DNA of 64,000 nucleotides, from NCBI RefSeq assembly GCF_965263005.1, contig NZ_OZ253579.1:2542001-2606000 (forward strand), read 5' to 3'. Both the position numbers and the translations under genes were made by a program. The notes under the pieces are model-generated. The model saw nothing but the letters and a program-made list of their open reading frames with translations. It was not told where the DNA came from and did no database searches. Below, one piece after another: positions 56,184 to 64,000 of the stretch (position 1 is the first letter of the stretch; each line of letters starts with the position of its first letter). Source of the DNA: Rariloculus sp965263005. GTDB lineage: Bacteria; Pseudomonadota; Gammaproteobacteria; Steroidobacterales; Rariloculaceae.

Positions 56184-57923
56184 TTAGATCGCCTCCACCG
56201 CATGGTCCGAGGCCGTGCGCCCGAACCGCGCCAGCCACGCCTTCGGCATCGGGTCGGTGTTCTCGATCGTCCCGGTCGCCTCGCCGTCCGCGATCACCGC
56301 CCCCGACGCCGCCGAGAGCCGGAGCGTGAGCGTCTGCTCGCCCTCGTCGTGGGCGTCGTCCAGAACCGGCACCGAGACCGTCTTGTCCGTCTCGCCCGCC
56401 CGGAACGTCAGCGTCCCGCTCGTGGCCGTGTAGTCGTCGCCCGCCTGGGCGCTGCCGTCCGACGTCGCGTAGTCGACCGTCACCGCGCCGGCCGCCGCCC
56501 GTTCGAGCGTCACCGCGAATTCCAGCACTGCGCCGGCGGCTTCCTCCACCCGCGCGTCGGCCACCGAGATGCCCACCGGTCCGGAGACCGTCGCCGACAG
56601 CGAATGCGACAGCCCCCGGCCGTCGCCGGCGCAGATCGCCCCGCTCGCGCCGCAGTCGGTCGTCTCCGGCAGCCGGACGGTCACCGTCTCGTCCGAGTCC
56701 GGCTCGATGGCGATCCTCCACAGGTCGCGGCGGCCGTCGACCCGGCGCGCGTGTGTGACGTCACCGCCCGTCACCGTGAAGGACGCGTCGCGCACGGTCT
56801 TGTAGCTGATACTGATCCCCTCGCTGAACGCCACGCGGAAGCTGAACGACCCCTGACCGGCGTGTTCGGCCGGCATGCCCTCGAAGCTCGCCGTCAGCGG
56901 CTCGGCCGGCGGTCCCTCTACGGTGGCCGACGGGCTGTTGCCGAGCGGCCGCGGGTCGGCGCCGCGGGTGCACACCGCACCCGTCGCGCCGCATTCGCGG
57001 TTGCCACGCAGTGTGATCGTCACCGCCTCTTGAGAGTCGGGCTCGACCGTGATCTCCCAGAGGTCGTTGCGTCTGTCGACCCGGCGCGCCTTCGTCACGT
57101 CGCCTTCGGTCAGGTGGCTCAACCGGTTGCCCTTCAGGGTGAGTTCCGTCAGAGACGACAATCCGTCGAACACGTCCGCAGGCAGGTCGCTCAATTGGTT
57201 GTATTCCAGATTGAGCCGCTGCAGCGAGGACAGCCCATCGAACACCCCCGCCGGCAGGCTGCTCAACCCGGACTCCTCCAGATCGAGGTCCGTGAGATCC
57301 GAAAGCCCGCCGAACACCCCCGCCAGCAGGCTGCTCAACCGATTGTCCACCAGCAAGAGCTGCTGCAGCGAAGACAGCCCATCGAACACCCCCACCGGCA
57401 GGCTGCTCAACCGATTGTCGTGCAGATGGAGCAGCCACACCGCCGACAGCCCGTCGAACGCACCCACCGGGAGGCTGACCAGGTGGTTTCCATTCAGTTG
57501 GAGGATCTCTACCGCCGACAGGCCATCGAACAGACCCGGTGGCAGGGCGGTCAACTGGTTGTTTTCCAGCCAAATCTCCCTCAGCTTCGACAGACCGGCG
57601 AAATCTCCAGCCTTCAGCGAGCTGATCCCCTTGCCTGCAAGTTTGAGTCTGCCCCCGAGCTTGGCCAGGTGCGCGGCGGTGACCTGCGTGCAGTCGCGGG
57701 CGGCCTGGATCCGGGCGACGATGGCGTCGCGCACCTGATCCGTACGGGCGCAGATGCCGCCGCTGGGCGGCGGCGGCGTCACCGTCTCCGACGCCGCGTT
57801 ATCGCCTTCATCGAGGTTGCCGACCAGGGCCGTGGTCTGTGCCTCGGAGGCCGTGGGGAGGGCGAGCGCGCCGAAGAGCACGACCAGCGCGGCGGCGGCC
57901 AACCGCACAAATATCAAGCTCAT
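56184..57923 (-). CDS. Exported leucine-rich-repeat / Calx-beta protein, truncated before its barrel
   Basis: A 579-residue protein. It has a signal peptide (MSLIFVRLAAAALVVLFGALALPTASEAQ). About eight leucine-rich repeats of 24 residues follow (pattern LSSLPVGVFDGLSSLQ.L.L..N, about residues 110-300). Then come two disulfide-bearing beta units (GNRECGATGAVC, TTDCGASGAIC), and a Calx-beta domain (about 480-565, ending YTATSGTLTFRAGETDKTVSVPVLDDAHDEGEQTL). The protein ends at ASDHAVEAI, where the paralog continues into its barrel. It may be secreted into the periplasm unanchored. Confidence 0.75.
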   Translation of the reverse strand: MSLIFVRLAAAALVVLFGALALPTASEAQTTALVGNLDEGDNAASETVTPPPPSGGICARTDQVRDAIVARIQAARDCTQVTAAHLAKLGGRLKLAGKGISSLKAGDFAGLSKLREIWLENNQLTALPPGLFDGLSAVEILQLNGNHLVSLPVGAFDGLSAVWLLHLHDNRLSSLPVGVFDGLSSLQQLLLVDNRLSSLLAGVFGGLSDLTDLDLEESGLSSLPAGVFDGLSSLQRLNLEYNQLSDLPADVFDGLSSLTELTLKGNRLSHLTEGDVTKARRVDRRNDLWEITVEPDSQEAVTITLRGNRECGATGAVCTRGADPRPLGNSPSATVEGPPAEPLTASFEGMPAEHAGQGSFSFRVAFSEGISISYKTVRDASFTVTGGDVTHARRVDGRRDLWRIAIEPDSDETVTVRLPETTDCGASGAICAGDGRGLSHSLSATVSGPVGISVADARVEEAAGAVLEFAVTLERAAAGAVTVDYATSDGSAQAGDDYTATSGTLTFRAGETDKTVSVPVLDDAHDEGEQTLTLRLSAASGAVIADGEATGTIENTDPMPKAWLARFGRTASDHAVEAI

Positions 57924-58254
57924 CGCCAAGCCTCCCAAGCTCCGTGTCAACACAACCGGAGCACTCAACACGCCACCGCTGTCGCGCAGTCTATTGCAGT
58001 CTCATTAATAAGTGCAACAACAACTTGAAAAAACACAATATATTGTGCAATTACTATAATAGAATTATGTCTTTTTGACCGGCCCGGGCGTGTCCGGGAC
58101 CGCGGCCGCGTGTCCCTGGGAGGCATTGCCGCCATGGACGTGCCCGGCCAAGCGCCGGCACGCGAGACGGCTCAAGGATCTGTGTATAAGCCGAGGCCGC
58201 AGCGCCCCAGGGGGTCACTCTCGCCGGCTATCCACGTCAGTGTCAGCCTGACGC
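57924..58254. promoter_or_regulatory. Region upstream of the LRR gene with a 14-bp palindrome
   Basis: About 330 bases separate the two surface-protein genes. CACAATATATTGTG (58034-58047) is a perfect palindrome in an AT-rich tract about 110 bases upstream of the LRR protein start, a plausible operator. A GC-rich stretch (58080-58254) follows the end of the other gene and shows no gene. Confidence 0.45.
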
Positions 58255-61200
58255 TCACCAGCGAAATGCGCCGCGAAGCTGTACGGCCCGCTCGGGTGCG
58301 CCGCGCCCGTTGTCGAGCCGCCCGAACTCCAACCCCGCCTCGAGGTTGGGACCGGACGTGAGCTTCACGCCCATGCGCAGCGACTGCGCCCCGCCGTCGG
58401 CCGACTCCGCACCGAGGAACGGCATCCACAGCGCGTCGGTCTTGCGGCGGCCCGCGAACCCGTAGCCCAGCTCCGCCTGGAACCGCTGCGCCGCGTTCAT
58501 CGCCGCGCCCCGCACCAGGCCGCTCGCGTCCTGACGGCTCCACAGCGACTGCACGCCGCTCTGCGTCGCGCCCCAGGCCGAGCCGAGGTTCATCGACAGC
58601 CCCCGGCCGTCGCTGCGGGGCCGGTACCGGATCGAACCGCTGAAGCCCCATTCCTCGTACTCGGTGTCCTCGTGGGCGAGCAACATCCGCCCCTTGACCT
58701 CGACCGCCAGCGCGCCGGCCGCGTAACCCAGCCCAGCGCCGATTTCAAGTCCCGCGCCGGTCTCGGCATCGCCGTCGTCGTATCGAAGACCCGCTTCGAG
58801 CGTCGGTTTGAGCACGCCGCCCGTGGCCAGGGGCATCGAACCGGAGCCCTCCAACATCACCCGCACCCGGCTCGTCGCCCCGGCCGCGCCCATCAGGTTC
58901 TCCACCGAGTCCGACACCGTCTCGCTCACCCGCACATCGGACACCACCGCGAGCTCGAACGCGCCGAACCGGCTCGAGCGCACCGAGAACACCCCGCGCC
59001 CGCCGAACGCCGCCATGGCGGTGGCGAGATCCGTGTCGATGCCCGTCTCCGCCCCCTCGGGCGTGAGCCTCAACGCGCCCGACCCGTAGCCGAGGACGCC
59101 CCAGAAGCTCGTGCGATCGTTCACCTCGTAGCGCGCGAACGGGTGCAGGCTCGTCAGCGTGCTCGTCACCGCACCGCCCGCGGCCTCCGGCTGCGTGTAC
59201 ACCCCGTCTCCTTCGGAGTACGACAGCGCCAGGCCGCCGTGCCAGCGGCCCCAGCGGCTGTCCACCCCGAGCGTGGCCGTGGCCACCTCGCCGTCGAGCG
59301 ACAACGGCCCGTCGGCGCCGGCGAACCGCGTGGCGGCGGTGTTGCCCCATGCCGACCAGTTCCCGAGCCAGCCCGTGCCGCCGCCCGGTCCGTCCTCGTC
59401 CCCGGGCCGCTTCGAATAGAAGAACGAACTGCCCATCAGCCCGTTGCGCAGGTCCGGAAGACCCAGCGCGCCGGCGAGGGCGCCGCGCGCCGCGGAGAGC
59501 CCGCCGCGCGGGGCCGAACGACTGTCCGCGGGACCGCCGCCCAAAAGACCGCTACCCGAAAAACCGCCGCCTGCAAGGTCGCTACCCGAAAGACCGCTAC
59601 CCGTAAGACCGCCACCGGCAGGGTTGCCCGCGAGTCCGCCGCCCACGAGTCTGCTGCCCGCGATACCGCTGCCGGCAAGTCTGCTGCCCGCAGGGCTGCC
59701 GCCTGCAAGGCCAAGGCTTTCGGCCTTGAGCCGGTCCATACGCGCCCAGGCGCTTTCGGGGTCGAGGCGGGGATCGATGGCCGCGGGCCCGGCCTCCAGG
59801 GCGTTGAAGCTGTCCCGGACCCGGCCGAAGTCGAACAGGTTCTCCACGCGCCGCCCGCCGATCGTCAGGTGCGTCTGCGGCCGTGCCTCGGCGCCGCTTC
59901 GCCAGCGCCCCTCGATCGCCGCCACCGCGTGGTCCGAGGCCGTGCGCCCGAACCGTGCCAGCCACGCCCTGGGCATCGGATCGGTGTTCTCGATCGTCCC
60001 GAGCCCCAGGTACTTGCCCCGAATCGCGCCGTCCGCACTGTACAGCACCAACAACATCTTCTCGTCGCCCTCGTCGTGGGTGTCGTCCAGCACCGTCACG
60101 CGCACCGTCCCCGATGTGCGCCCCGCCGGAATCGTCAACGTCCCGCTCTTCGCCGTGTAGTCCGAGCCCGCCCGCGCGCTGCCGTCCGCGGTGCGATAGC
60201 CCACCTTCACCTCAACCGATGCCGCCTCGTTCAACGTCACCGCGAAGTCCAGCGTCGCCCCCGGCGCCTCGCGTACTTGTGCGTCCGACACCGAGACCTT
60301 CACCGTCGTGAACACCGACGTCGAGCCCGTCGGCGCGTCCGCCGGCGGCTTCGGCGTCGAGTCCGTCGGCGCATCCTCCGGCGCCGCGCCGTTCTCGATC
60401 CGACCCGTCGCCTCGCCGACCGTCGAGAACAGCGGCCCGTAGGGCCAATCCGACTCGATGTTCGAGAGCCGCAGCCGCACCGTCTCCGATTCCTCCTCCG
60501 CGTCGTCGCTCAGCACCTCGACACCGACCGTCTTCGACGTCTCGCCCGGTTGGAAGGTGAGCGTCCCGCTCGTGGCCGTGTAGTCCTCGCCCGCCTTCGC
60601 CGTGCCGTCCGCGGTCGCGTAATCGACCGTCACCTCGAAGTGCGACGCCGGCTGCAGCGTCACCCGGAACTCAAGCGTCCCGCCCTCGTGCGCCGCGTCG
60701 AACCCCCGCACCCGCAGCGCCGGACGCATCGGGTCCTGCGGCGAGGACCACAGCGAACCCGGGTGCCCGAGCCGCGCCGTCAGACCCTGCTCGTTGCGGA
60801 TTGCCCCCCCGTTCGCCGCCAGAGTGTTCGCCACCACCTCCACACCGCGCACCGTCCCGTCCGATGCCGTCACCGTGTAGACGAACGTCAGCCCTTTCGT
60901 ACCCGTTCCGACCGTGTACGCCGCCGTGCGAACCGGGGTGCGAAGCCCGCGCTCGTCGCCGAGCCGCAACCCGATCGTCGGCGTGCCGCCCGCCGTGTCC
61001 ACCGTCACCTTGTCGAAGAACGTCACCCGCACCCGGATCCGCTCACCCGCGCTCCACGCATGGTCCGCGCCACCGTCCAGCACCACCTCCACCGGGCCCG
61101 CCTGCGTCTGCTCGAGCGTCGTTTCGCTGCCGCCGCCCTCGAGCGTGCGGATCGCCCCGTCGCGGTCCAGCAGCCCGTTGTCCACCACCACCACGTGATT

Positions 61201-64000
61201 GGCCCCGGCGTCGGCCGCCGTCACCGTGTAGGCGAACGTCAGCGTGTCCGTGCCCGATCCGACCGTGTACTGCGCCACCGCCGAGGACCGGAACTCCCTC
61301 TCTTCGGGCGCGTTGTCGAAGAACGCCAGCGCCAGCACCGGCGCCCGGCCCCCGTCGGGTACCTGCACCCTCACCGGGAGGCGGAACCGCACCCGCACCT
61401 CGACCCGTTCCCCGCGATTCCACACCCCGTCCGCGCCCGGCCCGGTCACGTCCAGATCCCCCACCTCCGCCGGCGCCGGCGCCGAGGTCCGGCCACTGCC
61501 CGTCCGCGACCACGCGCTCGACGACTGCCCGTCCAGTGTCCGCACCTGCACCTGGTACGCGGTGTTCGGTACAAGCCCCGTGATCGTCGTATTGGTGACG
61601 CTCCCGGCGTGCGCCCAGGCGTTCCACGCGCCATTCGAGCCCTCCCGGTAGCGCACGTCGTAGCCGCTGATCGTCTGCCCGCCGCCGAGCCCGGGCACCG
61701 TCCAGCTCACATCCAGGCTCGTGTGCAAGCCCGCCGTCGCCGTCACCGCCGGACGCCCGGGCACGATCGATGAATTCGTGCTCACCGCATCGGAGGGGTC
61801 CGAGAAGGCGCTCGGCGTCTCGCCGTTGAACGCCCGCACCCGCACCTGGTACTCCGTGCCCGCCGTCAGCCCGGTGATGGTCCTGGTCACGCCGGCGCCG
61901 TTGTGCGTGAAGTTGACCCAGCCGCTCGTGCCCTCGCGGTACTCCACGCGGTAGCCGGTGATGTCGGGGCCGCCGTTCCGCCCCGGCTCGGTCCAGCTCG
62001 CGACCAGGCTCGTGTGCGAGCCCGGGACCGCCGACAGCGTCGGCTTGGCCGGTTTGTCCGGCTGCTCGTCCGCGTCCGTGACGTTGATGGTCACGTTGAC
62101 GGTGGCGCTCGCCGTGGCGTCCGACGCCGTCACCGTCGACGCCGTCACCGTCACCGAGTAGGAATTTATCGTCGCCTCGTAGTCGTAGGTCACTCCGGAT
62201 TTGGTCTGGATCTGGCCCGAGGTGGAGACGATGTCGAACAACGACGCGTCCGTGCCTTCCAGGGTGTAGGTCAGCGTGTCGCCGGGGTCGGCGGCGTCCG
62301 CCGTCACCCGGTCGCCGACGTTCGTGCCCGCGGCGCTGTTCTCGGGCACCTCGCGCGTCAGATCGGTCTCGGAGAAGACCGGGGCGTTGGCGGCCGAATT
62401 CGTGCGCACCGCGTCGGAGGCGTCCGAAAAGGCGCTCGGCGTCTCACCGTTGAGCGCCCGCACCCGCACCTGGTACTCCGTGTCCTCCGTCAGCCCGGTG
62501 ATCGTCAAGGTGACGACCGCTGTGAGTGAACCAAATATCCACGTGCCCGTCGTGCCCTCGCGGTACTCCACGCTGTAGCTGGTGATCTCCGGGCCGCCGT
62601 TCAGCCCCGGCTCGGTCCAGCTCGCGACCAGTCTCGTGGTCGAGCCCGAGACCGCCGCCAGCGTCGGCTTGGCCGGTTTGTCCGGCTGCTCGTCCGCGTC
62701 CCTCACCGTCACCGTGATGGTCTGGGTCCTCGTCAGCTCCCGGTCGGCCGTGCCGCTGGTCGCCTGGACCGTCACCACGTAGTTGCCATTGGAGTCGGCG
62801 TCCGACGGCGCCTCGAAGTTCGGCGCATCGTTGAACGTCAGCACCCCGGAGTCGCTGCCGATGGAGAAGAAGCTCTGGTCCGTCCCGCCGGTGATCTCGT
62901 AGCCGGTGATGTTGTCGCCCGTGTCGCTGTCCGACGCCGCCACGGTGCCCACCGCCGTCTGGTTCTCCGCCGGGTTGAAGGTCGTTGAAGAGGTGAACGA
63001 CGGGGCGTTGTTGGCCGCATCGTTGTCCTCGATCGTGCCGGCCGCCGTCGGGTCCGTCGCCAGGGTCGCGTTCGACGGGCTCGACAGCGTCACCGTGAAG
63101 GTTTCGTCGGGCTCGTCGGTGGTGTCCTCGGCCGTCGCCACCGTGAACGTCGCCATCGTGGCGCCGGGCATGAAGGTCAGCGTGTCGCTCGCCGCCGTGA
63201 AGTCCGTGCCCGAGGTGGCGCTGTCGCCGGTCTCGGCCGACGTCGCCCAGTCCACCGTCGCCTCCCGGCCGCTCGCCGGCGACAGCGTCACCGTGAAGGT
63301 CACAGCGCTGCCCTCGGTCGCCGAGGCATCGGCCACGCTCACCGACGGCGGATCGTCGTCGTCCGTGATCGTGCCGGCCGCCGTCGGGTCCGTCGCCAGC
63401 GTCGCGTTCGACGGGCTCGACAGCGTCACCGTGAAGGTCTCGTCAGGCTCGTCGAGGGTGTCTTGTTCCGTCGCCACCGTGAACGTCGCCATCGTGTCGC
63501 CGGGCATGAAGGTCAGCGTGTCGTTCGCCGCCGTGAAGTCCGTGCCCGAGACGGCGGTGTCGCCGGTCTCGGCCGACGTCGCCCAGTTCACCGTCACCGT
63601 CCTGCCGCTCGCCGGCGACAGCGTCAGCGTGAAGGTCGCAGGGCTGCCCTCGGTCGCCGAGGCATCGGCCACGCTCACCGAGGGCGGATCGTCGTCGTCG
63701 GTGATCGTGCCCGTCGCGGTCGAGGCCGCCGCCAGTTGCGCGTTCGACGAAGGGCTCGACAGCGTCACCGTGAAGGTCTCGTTGTCCTCGTCGGTGGTGT
63801 CCGGGGTCGTCGACACCATGATCTCCGCCGTCGTCTCGCTTGCGGTGACCGTCGCCGTCCCCGTCGTCGTCGACCCGAGATCCGCCGCGACCGCCGTGTC
63901 GCCGCTCTCGATCGACGCCGTCCAGTTCACCGTCACGTCGCCCGTGGCCGCCGCCGACAGCGTCACCGTGAAGGTCACAGGGCTGCCCTCGGCCGCCTCC
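58255..64000 (-). CDS. Giant Calx-beta/cadherin/Fn3 autotransporter, 5' end beyond window
   Basis: Over 1900 residues visible; the frame is open to the right edge, so the N-terminus is missing. Visible domains in order: three tandem Calx-beta repeats of 112 residues (SVADASATEGS...), a cadherin-like unit (NNAPSFTSSTTFNPAENQTAVG), Fn3 domains alternating with a second cadherin-like unit (KPTLAAVSGSTTRLVASWTEPG...), beta-rich units with GERVEVRV and GERIRVRV, two more Calx-beta domains, a Pro/Thr linker, a Gly/Ser/Leu-rich pentapeptide-like hinge and a C-terminal autotransporter barrel ending in RGAFRW. Family knowledge suggests adhesion or surface display. The barrel is closely similar to 54627-56183. 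Confidence 0.85.
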   Translation of the reverse strand, partial: EAAEGSPVTFTVTLSAAATGDVTVNWTASIESGDTAVAADLGSTTTGTATVTASETTAEIMVSTTPDTTDEDNETFTVTLSSPSSNAQLAAASTATGTITDDDDPPSVSVADASATEGSPATFTLTLSPASGRTVTVNWATSAETGDTAVSGTDFTAANDTLTFMPGDTMATFTVATEQDTLDEPDETFTVTLSSPSNATLATDPTAAGTITDDDDPPSVSVADASATEGSAVTFTVTLSPASGREATVDWATSAETGDSATSGTDFTAASDTLTFMPGATMATFTVATAEDTTDEPDETFTVTLSSPSNATLATDPTAAGTIEDNDAANNAPSFTSSTTFNPAENQTAVGTVAASDSDTGDNITGYEITGGTDQSFFSIGSDSGVLTFNDAPNFEAPSDADSNGNYVVTVQATSGTADRELTRTQTITVTVRDADEQPDKPAKPTLAAVSGSTTRLVASWTEPGLNGGPEITSYSVEYREGTTGTWIFGSLTAVVTLTITGLTEDTEYQVRVRALNGETPSAFSDASDAVRTNSAANAPVFSETDLTREVPENSAAGTNVGDRVTADAADPGDTLTYTLEGTDASLFDIVSTSGQIQTKSGVTYDYEATINSYSVTVTASTVTASDATASATVNVTINVTDADEQPDKPAKPTLSAVPGSHTSLVASWTEPGRNGGPDITGYRVEYREGTSGWVNFTHNGAGVTRTITGLTAGTEYQVRVRAFNGETPSAFSDPSDAVSTNSSIVPGRPAVTATAGLHTSLDVSWTVPGLGGGQTISGYDVRYREGSNGAWNAWAHAGSVTNTTITGLVPNTAYQVQVRTLDGQSSSAWSRTGSGRTSAPAPAEVGDLDVTGPGADGVWNRGERVEVRVRFRLPVRVQVPDGGRAPVLALAFFDNAPEEREFRSSAVAQYTVGSGTDTLTFAYTVTAADAGANHVVVVDNGLLDRDGAIRTLEGGGSETTLEQTQAGPVEVVLDGGADHAWSAGERIRVRVTFFDKVTVDTAGGTPTIGLRLGDERGLRTPVRTAAYTVGTGTKGLTFVYTVTASDGTVRGVEVVANTLAANGGAIRNEQGLTARLGHPGSLWSSPQDPMRPALRVRGFDAAHEGGTLEFRVTLQPASHFEVTVDYATADGTAKAGEDYTATSGTLTFQPGETSKTVGVEVLSDDAEEESETVRLRLSNIESDWPYGPLFSTVGEATGRIENGAAPEDAPTDSTPKPPADAPTGSTSVFTTVKVSVSDAQVREAPGATLDFAVTLNEAASVEVKVGYRTADGSARAGSDYTAKSGTLTIPAGRTSGTVRVTVLDDTHDEGDEKMLLVLYSADGAIRGKYLGLGTIENTDPMPRAWLARFGRTASDHAVAAIEGRWRSGAEARPQTHLTIGGRRVENLFDFGRVRDSFNALEAGPAAIDPRLDPESAWARMDRLKAESLGLAGGSPAGSRLAGSGIAGSRLVGGGLAGNPAGGGLTGSGLSGSDLAGGGFSGSGLLGGGPADSRSAPRGGLSAARGALAGALGLPDLRNGLMGSSFFYSKRPGDEDGPGGGTGWLGNWSAWGNTAATRFAGADGPLSLDGEVATATLGVDSRWGRWHGGLALSYSEGDGVYTQPEAAGGAVTSTLTSLHPFARYEVNDRTSFWGVLGYGSGALRLTPEGAETGIDTDLATAMAAFGGRGVFSVRSSRFGAFELAVVSDVRVSETVSDSVENLMGAAGATSRVRVMLEGSGSMPLATGGVLKPTLEAGLRYDDGDAETGAGLEIGAGLGYAAGALAVEVKGRMLLAHEDTEYEEWGFSGSIRYRPRSDGRGLSMNLGSAWGATQSGVQSLWSRQDASGLVRGAAMNAAQRFQAELGYGFAGRRKTDALWMPFLGAESADGGAQSLRMGVKLTSGPNLEAGLEFGRLDNGRGAPERAVQLRGAFRW

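Noticed and set aside
55041..61773. Two plus-strand open frames of about 1000 codons opposite the surface proteins
   Set aside because: They mirror the repeat structure of the minus-strand genes and are made of Arg/Pro/His-rich low-complexity sequence; they are complement artefacts.
63031..64000. Regular repeats considered as a CRISPR array
   Set aside because: The unit is 336 bases, is fully coding (Calx-beta domains) and has no short repeat/unique spacer pattern.

Overview
This is a high-GC chromosomal segment of a gammaproteobacterium. The minus-strand order carA-carB-greA-rlmE-ftsH-glmM-tpiA-secG-tRNA-Leu(GAG)-nuoA to nuoN-tRNA-fMet is a classic gammaproteobacterial housekeeping block. 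The flanking genes (TRAP and TTT transporters, Tat-exported oxidoreductases, a TonB-dependent receptor, Calx-beta/Fn3/cadherin autotransporters) suggest a marine heterotroph, possibly host-associated; that lifestyle is inference.

Layout. 1-7334: a catabolic cluster with a beta-hydroxyacid dehydrogenase, an HbpS/GlcG-like protein, a complete DctP-DctQ-DctM TRAP transporter, a bicupin protein and a Tat-exported Zn-type dehydrogenase. 7483-18335: an exported-protein gene of unknown function cut in two by a 9.5-kb integrated element bounded by a 12-bp core repeat (7925-7936 and 17434-17445). 18475-26401: a Tat-exported FAD monooxygenase-like protein, an SDR, an ATPase remnant, a complete TctC-TctB-TctA transporter and a MmgE/PrpD protein. 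26496-28760: a TonB-dependent receptor. 28806-43781: tRNA-fMet, all 14 nuo genes of complex I and tRNA-Leu. 43784-54112: secG, a MITE-like inverted-repeat element, tpiA, glmM, ftsH, rlmE, greA, carB, carA. 54113-64000: a degenerate integrase/HTH remnant and two paralogous large surface proteins with the same C-terminal beta-barrel. The first is broken by an in-frame TAA and the second runs off the right edge.

The integrated element (7937-17445) is the most unusual region. It is visibly richer in A+T than its surroundings. It carries an AlpA-like regulator, a winged-helix replication initiator whose own coding sequence holds paired dyad repeats followed by an AT-rich tract (a lambda-O/ori layout), a run of small unknown genes, an XkdF-like prohead protease with a possible nested scaffold start, a DUF2806-like cargo gene next to the integrase, two small membrane proteins and a tyrosine recombinase. 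No terminase, portal or recognisable major capsid protein is visible, so it looks like a phage satellite or minimal virus-derived element. A short motif TGGCACACT recurs at both ends and in its central non-coding region.

The two tripartite carboxylate transporters, the dehydrogenases and the MmgE/PrpD protein probably serve uptake and oxidation of carboxylic or hydroxy acids feeding complex I; the substrates cannot be read from sequence alone.
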